Assembly (NCBI RefSeq): GCF_000226095.1
Contig: NC_016475.1
Location: 2,666,001 to 2,730,000 of the forward strand
Direction: 5' to 3'
From: Thermothelomyces thermophilus ATCC 42464
Lineage: Eukaryota; Ascomycota; Sordariomycetes; Sordariales; Chaetomiaceae
DNA: 64,000 bases
The notes beneath the pieces are model-generated. The model saw nothing but the letters and a program-made list of their open reading frames with translations. It was not told where the DNA came from and ran no database searches. Numbering within the stretch: position 1 is the stretch's first letter; every line of letters begins with the position of its first letter. Positions 44,664 to 55,569 of the stretch are shown piece by piece. The translations under genes were made by a program, and so were the position numbers.

Positions 44664-46480
44664 TGACGGCCTCGCCAACATGTACGACGCGGCGGACGAC
44701 GCGGCCGATGACGATGACGACCTTCTTGACGGGCGCGCGCGCGCGAGAGAGAGCAGCCCGGAATACGAAAGCGCCGACGAGGGGGACCCGATCCTCGCGC
44801 AGGCCATCAGGACGAGGTTACCGACAGGCAGTCTGTCGCCCGAGAAGGGGGCCAGTCCCGAGCCGGAGTTCCACCCGGCCCAGCAGCATCTCATAGATGA
44901 GGTAGTGAACATTAAGCGGGAAGACGATGATGGCCGCTTGGCCCTGAGCGACCTGAAGGATGAGGCGCTCGCGTCAAAACATGTCCCAGACAACTGTAGG
45001 TCCTCCCTTGTGCCTCCCCCCCCTCTCTTCTCTCTTCTCTCTTCCCTCTTCCCCGGTGACGCTGCTTTCAACGATGGCTTGGCAAGTACTAACATCCCGC
45101 TAGTCATTCGCTTCGCCGTTCGAGCAGAGGTCCAGCATCGGACCGAACCCATCGAGTTGGCCATCAACTTTGTCCGCACCACGTTCCACGCTATGACCAG
45201 GTCGTGGACTTCCATGTTCTTCTCCTTCATCGTCGCCATACTGTCGTATGCAGCGCTACGATGGCTCTCACAGCCGGCAGCGATGCGGCCAGTCCCCGAT
45301 CTAGTCAAGGTCGCCGGAGTCGCCCGCTCGCTCGAGCCTCTGATCTACTACTCCGAGAACGGTATCCAGCAGGTGGGCGACCTACAGGCCACGGGGGTCG
45401 CGGTCTGGGATCTCGGCGAGAGCGTCCGCAGCAGTAACCTGACCTCGGCTCCGATCATCGTCAAGGAGCTCGACGATCTCAGCGAAAGCCTCAAGACGCT
45501 GGCCATCGAACTCACCAAGTTCTTTGCCAACGTCGACGGAGACATTGACGGGTACGTCATCTCGCTCCCCCCCCCCCTCTTTTTTTTTTTTTTTTTTTTT
45601 TTTTCCTCACTCCAACTCTCTGGGTCGGTCCTTGGTTGAATTAACCCCTTGCTTTCCATCCCGTAGCATTCTGATCGTCATGGACTGGGCCCGCCGCGAG
45701 CTTCACCAGGTACAACATCTTCCGACCCTCCCCTTCTCATTCGCCTTCGACAACATCCACAACCTCCTCTCCAACGCCGGCATCCTCGAAAACCCGCACA
45801 CCGGCCAACCGACCCGGCTCGGCGTCCTGGCAACCTCCCTCTTCGGCTACTCTACGCCCCAGCGCACCAAGCAGGCCCTGCAGCGCACCTTCAACGAGTT
45901 CCTCACGGTACTCGAGGACGCCGTCTCGTCCGAGCTCCAGCACTCGCTCGCGCTGTTCGCCCTCTTCGAGGCGATCGACCACCAGTTCCTCAACCTGGCC
46001 CGCACCGTCATCCGCGAGGCCTCGCTGCAGGACGAGGCGCACGCCGACCTGCTCTCGTCGCTCTGGACGCGCATTCTGGGGCCCAAGGCGTCCGAGGTGG
46101 CCAAGTACGAGCGCAACCGGGAGCTGCTGCGCAACGTGCGCGAGAAGACGGTCGCCAACAAGGGCATCCTGGTCGAGCACAACCACAAGCTGCTCACCCT
46201 CAAGGCCCAGCTCGAGAACCTCCGCCGCAAGCTCGTCTCCCCGCTCGTCCGCAGCGTCAACAGCAGCACCCTCACCCTCGACGAGCAGATCCGCGGCCTC
46301 GAGGTCGTCGGCGCCCACCTCGAGGACGTCCGCATGCAGCAGAAGAGCAAGCTCTTCCATACCCTCTACGGGAGTGCCGGCAGCGGTAGCGGCGCCGCCA
46401 GGTTACCCCCCTCCCCGGCGGCCGCGTCCATGGGCGGGAGGCGGTTCGCCACGGCCGACATCAAGGATGGAAGCGGTTAG
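44407..46480 (+). CDS. unrecognised membrane protein with C-terminal helical domain
   Basis: Exons 44407-44995, 45104-45551 and 45667-46480 give 616 residues. Introns have GTAGGT and GTACGT donors; the first carries a perfect TACTAAC branch point and the second a long CT/T tract. I do not recognise the family. The first about 200 residues are acidic and disordered (DAADDAADDDDDLLDG). FIRFAVRAEVQHRTEPIELA then leads to a likely single span SMFFSFIVAILSYAALRWL. The rest is mostly amphipathic helix (KELDDLSESLKTLAIELTKF, LRNVREKTVANKGILVEHNH). Cytoplasmic or nucleoplasmic disorder, one span and a long helical tail would suit an organelle or nuclear-envelope membrane protein, but that is a guess. 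The start is chosen at a GCCATGG context; an upstream ORF in another frame may be related. Confidence 0.7.
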
Positions 46481-47690
46481 AGTGGTGGTGTAAGGAAGCG
46501 CTCTAGCGTTTCTTTGGTATTGTCCCTTTCTCTGCTCTCTCTCCCCCCTCCCACACCGTCCCCTCTTTCACAAGGCTTGAAAGGGAGTAAGCAGTGCCAA
46601 GAGAGACGGGAGTATACTAACCAGGAGTTTTGAGGTTGTGCTCTTTTTTATTATTTTCTTTCCGGGTTTCTAGGGCGAAAAAAAAGGCGTCATATCTTGT
46701 GTTCAGGGTTGTTTGTTTCCATCTTGTTCTTCTTGGAGCGGAAGGCTTGGGTTTGCTGGGCTAAGCTACTGCTATTTCTTTCAGATATGAGGGGATGGAG
46801 GATGGACCGGAGCATATGGAGTCTCGCATTCTTGGATCTGGCGCATGCAGTGGGTTAACAGTCCGGAAGAGCGACAGATTACTTCCATCTAACTCTACTT
46901 CACTTGTACCGAGACCCTGCGGTCGTCAAGGTGCACCCGGATAGTTGCTTGGTCCTTGGCATTCTCAGCCCTCGGATCAGTACTGGCTGTGAGAGTAGGT
47001 TAGCTGCCATGATTAGATGAATATGTACGTACGTACATCCTGTCCGTACCACCTACACATGAGGTTAGTTGGTCATTATACAATGCGGAGATGCAAGCAT
47101 GGCTTGACCACAGGGTGAAGCGGTCACGATATCGACACGACACACACAGGCCAACCAGATAGCGCGTAGATAGATGTAAAGCTTTGTATTAGCTAGTGCC
47201 TTGTTTAGGATTGAGTCTGGTGGTTCACGCAGACAGACACAGTCGCAATCATGGATGCCCTTAATCAGGGCTGCCAGGAGTGCGTCGCTTAGCCTGCTTT
47301 GTCCCTCAAGACTGAGCTAGCCGGCAGGATACTCGTGACATTCGTAACCGTAACGCCGTGTCGGCCATCAACACCTCCGCCCACTCCACAGAGGCGGCCG
47401 CCCAGGACCATGGCCCTCACCCCCCCATCATAAGCAAGTCTATCAAATACATGATCATGACATAGCGATGTCATAGCAAGATGCCGCGATAACCCGTCGC
47501 TGGAGAGGCTTTTGTCTCCTATAGCCAGATCCATCCGATGCTGACCTCATCCTGCCCGCATCACCAGACTGGAGATAGATCATGCTGCTTCCAAGCTTGG
47601 TATCAAAACTTTTCCCAACCGATCAGAACTGAAAGGAAAAAAAATGAAGAAAAAAGCGCATCAAAAGGCGAGAAGCTGGCGAATAGTGCC
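46481..47690. other. convergent 3' region, no gene called
   Basis: 1.21 kb between convergent genes. It has GTAC-type repeats near 47025-47036 and is otherwise unremarkable. The minus frame 47289-47534 shows no family features. Confidence 0.5.
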
Positions 47691-50108
47691 CTAAGCCTTC
47701 TCCTCGGTCTTCTCCTCCTTGGGCTTCTCAGCCTCCACCTCGCCCTGGGCGGGAGCTGAGCCTTGACCGGCAGCCTGCTGCGACTTGACGTACTCGTCGT
47801 AGACAGCCATGGCCTCGTTGACCTTGGCGACAAGAGCAGTCTCGTCCTCGAGCCTATCGCTGGTTAGTGGCTTCTTTCATGATCGTCACGGCCAAGCATC
47901 AACTTACAGATTTACGAGCTCATTGTTGTCCATCTCCAGCAGCATGCCAGTGATCTTGCCAGCCAGCTCTGGTTGGAGGGCTTGGATCTTGGGGAAGAGA
48001 TTCTCTCCGAGAATCTGCTTCTGCTGCTGGGGGTTGCTGGTGGCGGCGAGCTGCGACTGCAGGAGAGAAGTAGCATTAAGCTCACCAGCACCGCCAAGAG
48101 GACCGGCAGGAGGCACGCCACCGCGGCCAGCGGCAAAGTTGCCACCGCGGTTAGGGCCGCCACGACCACCGATTGCGCCATTCTGAGGCCTACCATTAGG
48201 CGGGAAGCCAGCCATGCCAGGGCCGCCAGGCATTCCCTGAGGAACAGGCATGCCTTGCATACCCCGTCCACCGGGCGCGCCACGTCCGCCGAGGTTGGCA
48301 GCCTGCTGCTGAACCTGCTGAATGGCAGCGAGGAACTGCGGGTTGGTCGGCTGACCATAGGCGCCAGGAGGGAACTGGCCCAGAGGATAGAGGGGAATCT
48401 GCTGAGGAGGGATGGCGCCACGACCGCCCTGCTGAGCATAAGGCGGGAACTGACCTGGACGGCCGCCCTGCACGGCAGGCATGCCGAGACCCGCCTGAGG
48501 GAAGGGCATGCCGCGACCGCCGGGAGGCATGAAGTTGGGCTGCTGGCCAGGAGCATAGTAGATAGGGGCCTGCATGTACTGCTGCGGCAGACCGGCCTGA
48601 GCGGCGGCTTGCTGCATGCGCAGTTGGTTGCGGGCCTGGATGCTAGCCTCAAGCTGACTCTTGCGGACGTCCTTTCGCTGAGCGAGGGCGACATAGAGCG
48701 GCTTGCCTTCAACCATGCGCTGATTCATCTCGGCAACGGCCTTGGTCGCATCGTCGGGGTTGCTGAAGCAGACGAAGCCGAAGCCCTTGCTCTTGCCCAG
48801 CTTGCGTTCAGGCTTCTTTTCGGTCTTCTTCTCACCCTCCTTAGCCTCACCGTCCTTCTCGCCCTCCTCCTTGCCCTCCTTCTTGGCTTCTTGCTCGCCC
48901 TCCTTCTTGTTCTCCTTGTCCTTACCCTCCTTATCCGCAGAGTGGTGATGATCCGGGGGGTTGTCGCGCATGACCTTGGCCGAGGTGATGGGGCCAAACT
49001 CGGAGAACATCTGGCGCAGCTTGTCATCGTCGATGTCGTCGGCCAGATTCTTGATATACAGGTTGACGCCTTGGTATTTGTTGGCCTTCTCAGCGCGAGC
49101 GGCCTCGTAAGATTTCCTAAGCTCCTCCTCGCGCTCGTGCTTCTTCTGAGCACGACCGACATAGAGCTCCTGACCACGGAACTCCTTGCCATTGAGCTCC
49201 TCAACAGCCTTGGCGGCACTGTCGTGGGTGGAGAAGTTGACGAAGCCGAAGCCACGGCTCTTGCCCTCCTGGTCGCGAGCGAGGGTTGACGACGTGACCT
49301 CGCCATACTTGGAAAAGAGCTCGCGGAACTCCTCTTCAGTGACCTCGAGGTTGATGTTCTTGACATAGACGTTGGTGTAGTTGGCCTTCATCTCCTCGAA
49401 CTTGCTCTGGCGGTCCTTCTTGGGGATGTGGTAGCCAACGTAGACCTTCTTCTCGTTCAGAAGCATGCCGTTGACGTGCTTGATAGCCTGAGCGGCGGCT
49501 TCGTCGGTCTCGTAGTGCACGAAACCATAGCCCTTGGAGTTGCCGTTCTCGTCTTGGGCCACCTTGCAGCTAAGGATGTTACCGAAAGCAGCAAAGGTGT
49601 CGTGAAGCGCCTTGTTGTCAATCGCAGTGTCCAGGTTCTTGATGAAGACATTGCCCTGGCCGGTCTTGCGCAGAGCGGGATCGCGCTGGGACCACATAAT
49701 GCGGCAGGGGCGGCCCTTGATCAAGGTGTAGTTCAGCTCTTCGAGAGCCTTCTCGCCATCGGCGGTCGAGTTATAGTTGACGTAGGCATATCCGAGGGAG
49801 CGACGAGTGACAGCATCACGGCAGACGCGGATCGAAGCGACGGAACCAATCTGGGAGAACAGCTCAAAGAGCATGGCCTCGGTCACAGAGGGGTCCAGTT
49901 CGCCGACGTAGAGAGACGCGGAAGACTGAGGATGAGGAGCAGAGGAGCTCGGGGTAGGCCCAGCCGTATCGGGTTCGGCAGTCTGGGACTCGCCAGAAGC
50001 CACATTGGAATTGATGGCAGGGGCCCGGTTATCGCCACCGTTGAGGTTCGTGTTGGCGAGGTCAGCGGCAAGCTGGTCAACAGCGCCAGGAGCAGCGGGA
50101 GCGGCCAT
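47691..50108 (-). CDS. PAB1: poly(A)-binding protein PAB1
   Basis: Exons 50108-47908 and 47853-47691 give 787 residues. Four RRMs start near residues 65, 153, 245 and 347, each with RNP2 and RNP1 (LYVGEL...[14 protein letters not shown]...[14 protein letters not shown]...[14 protein letters not shown]...KGFGFVCF). RRM4 is interrupted between its RNPs by about 55 Lys/Glu-rich residues (382-438). A Pro/Gly/Gln-rich linker follows, then the MLLE peptide-binding domain ([20 protein letters not shown]), which the only CDS intron splits. It ends [15 protein letters not shown]1 coats mRNA poly(A) tails, binds eIF4G and release factor, and is highly expressed. A CAG acceptor at 50125-50127 (minus strand), with a GCTGAC branch point, indicates a 5' UTR intron. 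Oligo(A) runs lie further upstream on the transcript strand. Confidence 0.97.
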
Positions 50109-51644
50109 TTTGACAATTGGGTCTGGAACGGGGGATATGTCAGCGGGTATGGTCTCGAATTCGACGGCTGGAGCAGTAGAAGGTATGCGATCTCGAAGGT
50201 GTCCTTGATCGCAGAAATGGAGTGTTGCTCAATCGAGAGCGACGCACCGAATGCTCAAGCGCAGAAAGTGCCACGGAGCTACGCAAATACCGTGCGCAAG
50301 AGAAGCGACGGCAGACAAAGAACGAGGACTGCGGTTAGCGCCTCAATTCGGTTTCTTTCTTGCGGCGGAAAGAAAGGTCTCAGTTGGAAAACCGGTCGGG
50401 GGGCGTCTTCCAAAAGAGATGTTGCGGATTGGATTTGGCTTTTTTGATTTTTTTTTTTTTCTTTTTGGTGGTTTTGTTCTGAAGATCGATAGTTAGGTAT
50501 CGGGATTTTTTTTAGGCTTTTCAATTTTTTTTGAGAAAGATTTTTTGATGAGGAATCAGAAAAGAAGTAGACGAGAACAGAACCAGTGACGGTTGTGCCG
50601 AACTGATCTGACTCTTTTCTGAAAAAAAGGTTGTGGAAAGAATCCGGTAACAAAGGGTTTTTGATCGTTCGATGAAGAGGAAAGAAGAGGGCATGATGGC
50701 TCCTGCGGAGACAGATTTTTTTTTTTTCTGCCACTGGCAGTCTGTTGCGCCCACAAAGCGGAGAATATCGAATTATGCGAGCGATACGTTCCAACTACAT
50801 CTGAATGCCAACGGCTCCGTTCGCACTGTAATTGCCTCTGACAGCATAGGACTCTTATAAATGGTATAAAGAGTTTTCTTGGGCCAATTATGTCACTTGG
50901 ACTTGACCTTCGCAGTCGCCGCTTCTCGGTAACTGATCACTTGAACATTCATCTATCGAGGAGACTTGTTGCGTTGTTGGCCACCTTGACACTTGGACAT
51001 GTGGGAGGATTGTGGCGGGCAGTGGCGGGGTACGGAGAAGTACCCAGCTTATCGCTAGTGTTATCGGTGGGTCCCGCAGTGACGGCCTGCTGCTGACGAC
51101 TTCCGTCATCAGTGGCAGTGGCATCTAGAAGGAGCTTCGAGCTTGAGCCAGGCACGAAGCAGGCGTAAGCGGCACAAGATACCCGAGCCTGTGGTCCTGT
51201 ACTCGGTGAATCTGCACCAACCCTGACAAGTTTGGTTGGATTACCAGCATCGTGTTGCTTTATCAAAGCGCTGCCAACTCGCAAATACGAAATACATCAC
51301 TAGCTCTAGCTGTTGGTTGGGTAACAGTGGGCACCTGCTGTAACCGACGCTGTTGCCTCGCTCACCCAGAAGACCCAAGTGGCGCAACCCTTGGGCCGAA
51401 TTCTCAACTCTCGAAGCGAGCATTGTTGTATTCCAACACAGAAACGTTAAGGAGCTTTGTTTCCAGATCCGTGGGATTAACTAATTGCCCCTCCCCCCGG
51501 TTTTCTCTCATCAGTACCTTTTTTTTTTTTTTGGGCTGCTCATTCTTGTGACGAGCTGAAACAGAGCCCATCGCTTCTTCGAGCCCTCGGTATCGTGAGC
51601 CCCTCGCTCGCTTGGGGTTTCGCTGCACCCCGCCGACGACCACC
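50109..51644. other. divergent upstream region PAB1 / HUL5-like gene
   Basis: 1.54 kb between divergent genes. The PAB1-proximal half is A/T-homopolymer rich on both strands, and a T-run lies near 51521-51532. Short frames on both strands have no domain features. Confidence 0.55.
50439..50536 (-). promoter_or_regulatory. oligo(A)-rich tracts upstream of PAB1 on the transcript strand
   Basis: Read on the PAB1 strand, this 98 bp block holds four or more A-runs of 6-14 bases, including a run of about 13 (50448-50460). It lies 330-430 bp upstream of the start codon, in the likely leader or promoter. Animal PABPC1 leaders carry an A-rich element bound by the protein itself. Whether this block is transcribed is unknown. 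Confidence 0.4.
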
Positions 51645-54600
51645 ATGTTCCCGACTTTCACCGGCAGTTCGCGCAAGACGCGGAACGTCAACCTCAGCGG
51701 CCAGAAAACCATCAACCCTTTCACCAGCACATCATGGACGCCCAGCGCGGCTGCTGCCGGTGCTTCCAAGACAGTAGCTCAGGCCCAGGCGGAACGGTTG
51801 CAGCGGCAACAAGAGAGGGAACGGCTGAGGGCTGCCCAGCGCATCCAGAGGACATGGCGAGGCTACAGGTCGCGGCGGAACTTGCGGGCGTCCCGGCGGC
51901 AGGCTGTCGATCTGCTCTACAGCGCAGGCGGACAGGCTGACGTTGAGCGGAGAGCAGCTGAGGCAACGCCCCTGGTCCTGAGCTTGTACCAAGCCTCCAA
52001 CCCTGAAGACCAACAACGGCTGTGCCTGCTAGCCCGTGACCTCCTGCAGACCCGATTCTCGTCGTTTGTATCAGGGGCCATAGAGCCACCTCGCCTGGGC
52101 AAGCTGGCCCAGATCGTGCTTTCGGCTCTTGACCGGTGAGCTAGCGGTTCGGTTTGGCTTTGGTGCAGTTGACGATAGTGCTGACTCCTGGTAATGCAGG
52201 CTCGACCCAAGCACGTCGAGTTCACAGGTCCAAGTTCTCTTGGAAAGCATTGTTGAGGTGACCAAGCTGCGGCCTCAGTTGTTGCAACCGGCGCTGGGGA
52301 GGCTGTACGGGGTCTTGGGGAGGTATTGCCGCAGTCTCGGGCCAGACTCTCAACTCCTGGACCTCGTTCGGAGTGCGGTGGGAACACCGCTTTCGAGGAA
52401 ACATGTGCCTGGTATTTGCTTACCCTTTTTCCCTCGCTGGATTTAGTGCTGTAGCTGACCCATCTAGAATCTTTTACCCGGGCCGCTTATCACGAGTTCG
52501 CTGTGTCTTTCCTGACACAGCCCGACCTGTTCTTGTTCGAGTCCAACGTTGGCTCGTTTGCGGCTGATATCGACGTTGACCTTCTCTCAGACACGCTCCA
52601 GGCCGCCACGGGCATGGGTACCAAGACTGTCGGGTCTCAGGGAGGTCTCATGTGGCTGCTTTCCCACTTCATTGTTCTCCAAAAGACAAGAAAGCACCTC
52701 GTGCTACATTCGCGCTCCTTGCGAGTCCTGTATACCCTCCTGTCTGCCCTTTCGAGCCAAATCCGCGCCGCATTTGCGGCCTCCGAGGTGAAGCCTGCGG
52801 CGGTCGAGGCTGGTGACCTAGAAGCTATTCCGGAACCCATTTTGCCACCTTATGTCTCTGACAAGCTTGCCTCGCTGACTGACAGAGAAGAGATCATGGG
52901 GCTCTTCGAGAAATTTACCTCGTAAGCACCCGCCGTAGCCGATCCAGAGCTCAGCGTACTAACCGGGCTAGGGATCACGGAGGCACATCCGAATCCGAAC
53001 TGGAGGATGCCGGATTCCTTGCCGGCTACATCTTGACCTTGGTCTACTGCTTCCCGACACTTGGCGACGACATTCGGATGCGGCTGTATCTCGCAGACAT
53101 CCCAACCCATCAAGGGCCGCTCCCCGCCGTCCGGTTCTTTTGGAATGCCGTCAGCAAAACATCCATATTCGGCAGGATTGCGTCCGATCCTGATGCTGCC
53201 CTCGCAATCTTAAGTCAAAAGCCTGCTTCCCACGCAGACACCCCATGGGACCGCGAGTGGCGCACGATCCTCCTTTTCCTCGAGCTCTATATCTTTGTCC
53301 TCCGTCTCACCGACGACGACGATTTCTTTGGCATCCTCGGCGCGTCGAATCCAGCTGAGGGAAGGAGTACGCGTCTGCGGTCCAGCGGCCTCAACCTCCA
53401 AGAAGTGAAGCGCCTGACGACCTTTCTCAAACACCTTGGTTTCACGCTGTACTATCATGCTGCCGATTTGCTTAGTTCGACATCTTCCGCGCCGAACAAC
53501 GCGAACGGCTCGTCCGCTCCTCCCTCACGGCCAAAAAGCGGCGCCGACAACAAGCGGGCAGCGAATGCCTTGTCTTTCACCCTTACCGCAGGGGTCGATT
53601 TTGAGGCGTTCAGGAACCTGGTCTCCACCGCAATGAAGATGCTTTATGAGAGAGACTCTCGACGTCAATTTCTGCCACACGAGCATTGGCTCATGACGTC
53701 AAAGTTTGACATGGAAGGCTTCCTTTCTGCCGTTGTGCTCGAGGAGCAGAGACAGCGCGAACAAGCCGAGGCCGAGGACGAAGATGAAGAGGGGAACGAT
53801 TTAGACGAACAGCCCGTGACTATGTCGTCGGGCGGCCTGAGACTGTCTCGGCAAGCGCAGATGGAGAGGATCGGACTAGCGCGGAAACGGGCTGCACGGG
53901 ATGTTCTCAAGGCGGCTGCGGGCCCTAAGTTGGAAATCTTGCGGAATATGCCATTTGTCATACCCTTTGACATGCGCGTTCAGATCTTTCGACAGTTTGT
54001 CTACCTTGACAAGCATCGAAGGAGAGGAGGCAACATCGATCCGGACAGGTGGAGGCTATGGGTGCTCAATCAGCACGGCGGGCCATTCGATCCCACTTCC
54101 ACCGGTAGCAACATTATCGGCCGCCACCAAGCACAAATTCAGCGCGGCAGGATCTTCCAGGACGCTCTGGAATCCTTCTGGGATCTCCAGGAAGGGCTGA
54201 AAGAGCCAATACAGATTACGTTTGTCGACGAGTTTGGCATGCCCGAAGCCGGAATTGACGGCGGCGGCGTAACCAAGGAGTTTCTCACGAGCGTGACGAC
54301 GGAAGCGTTTGCGCCGTCTGAGCGGCTCTTTGTCGCCAACAGCAACAATTCCTACTATCCAAACCCCTGCGACATGGATCAGACAAAGAACATGCTCCGG
54401 GAAGCACAGGTCTCGGAAGGGTCAGAAGAGTGGGCCGAAGCCATCACCTACCGCCTCCGGCAGTACGAGTTTCTTGGAAGGGTCATCGGAAAATGCATGT
54501 ACGAGGGCATCCTGATCGATATCGTCTTTGCGGGCTTCTTCCTCCTCAAGTGGGCCACGTCGGCCGGCGCCGGCGACACGTACCGCGCCAACATCAACGA

Positions 54601-55309
54601 CCTCCGCGAGCTGGACGAGGAGCTGTACCAGGGCATGCTGCGGCTCAAGAACTACCCGGGCGACGTCCGCGACCTCGACCTCGACTTCACCATCACCGAC
54701 CAGGTCTCGCTCCCCGACGAGCCCCTGCGAACGGCGACCCGCAACCTCATCCCCAACGGCGAGAGCGTGCCCGTGACCAACGAGAACCGGCCGCTCTACA
54801 TCAGCTACGTGGCCCGCCACCGGCTCGTGGTCCAGCCCTACGCGCAGACGCGCGCCTTCCTCCGCGGGCTGGGCATGATCATCGACCCGGGCTGGCTGAG
54901 CATGTTCAACCAGAACGAGCTGCAGCGGCTGGTCGGCGGCGACAGCTCCGAGATCGACGTCGAGGACCTGCGGCGCCACACCGTCTACAGCGGCGTGTAC
55001 GCCATCGGCGACGACGGCGAGGAGCACCCGACCGTCAAGATGTTCTGGGAGGTGATGCACGGCCTCGAGGACCGCGAGCGGAGGGACGTGCTCAAGTACG
55101 TCACCAGCACGCCCCGCGCCCCGCTGCTGGGCTTCGGCCAGCTCAGCCCGCCCTTCAGCATCAGGGACGGCGGGACGGACCAGGAACGGCTGCCGAGCGC
55201 GAGCACGTGCGTGAACCTGCTGAAGCTGCCGCAGTATCGTAGCGCGGCAGTGCTAAAGAAGAAACTGCTGTATGCTGTCACGAGCGGAGCTGGGTTTGAT
55301 CTGAGTTGA
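51645..55309 (+). CDS. HUL5: HECT E3 ubiquitin ligase, HUL5/UBE3C type
   Basis: Exons 51645-52135, 52200-52411, 52468-52921 and 52972-55309 give 1164 residues. Introns are 50-64 nt with canonical branch points. The N-terminus carries FTGSSRKTRNVNLSGQK and an IQ motif (AAQRIQRTWRGYRSRRNLR, about 63-81), as in Hul5, UBE3B and UBE3C. A helical middle region and a short acidic linker (AEDEDEEGNDLDEQPV) precede the HECT domain, roughly the last 390 residues. It contains ITFVDEFGMPEAGIDGGGVT, RVIGKCMYEGILIDIVFAGF and, near the end, ASTCVNLLKLP with catalytic Cys about 1132. Hul5 is a proteasome-associated E4-like ligase that extends ubiquitin chains and clears misfolded proteins. The start ATG follows CACC and matches the family N-terminus. 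Confidence 0.94.
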
Positions 55310-55569
55310 AGAGAAACTTGGTTTTGTGGGGGGAGGGGGGGGAGCAGGACGGATGGTGGCATATCTAGGGCGTTCATAGGGCAAATGGTCACGGATGTGT
55401 CTAAGTTGTTGGTTTGTCTCACACAAACGTTGATTTTCTTCTTCTTCTTCTTCCCCAGTACTCCAGGGCTTCCGGTAGTCCTTGATTTTAAAGTCAAGAA
55501 CATATGTGTTTGCTCGTGTGCTTACTTATACTATACCACCGTTGCTAACCCCAGTAAACATGCCTTTCA

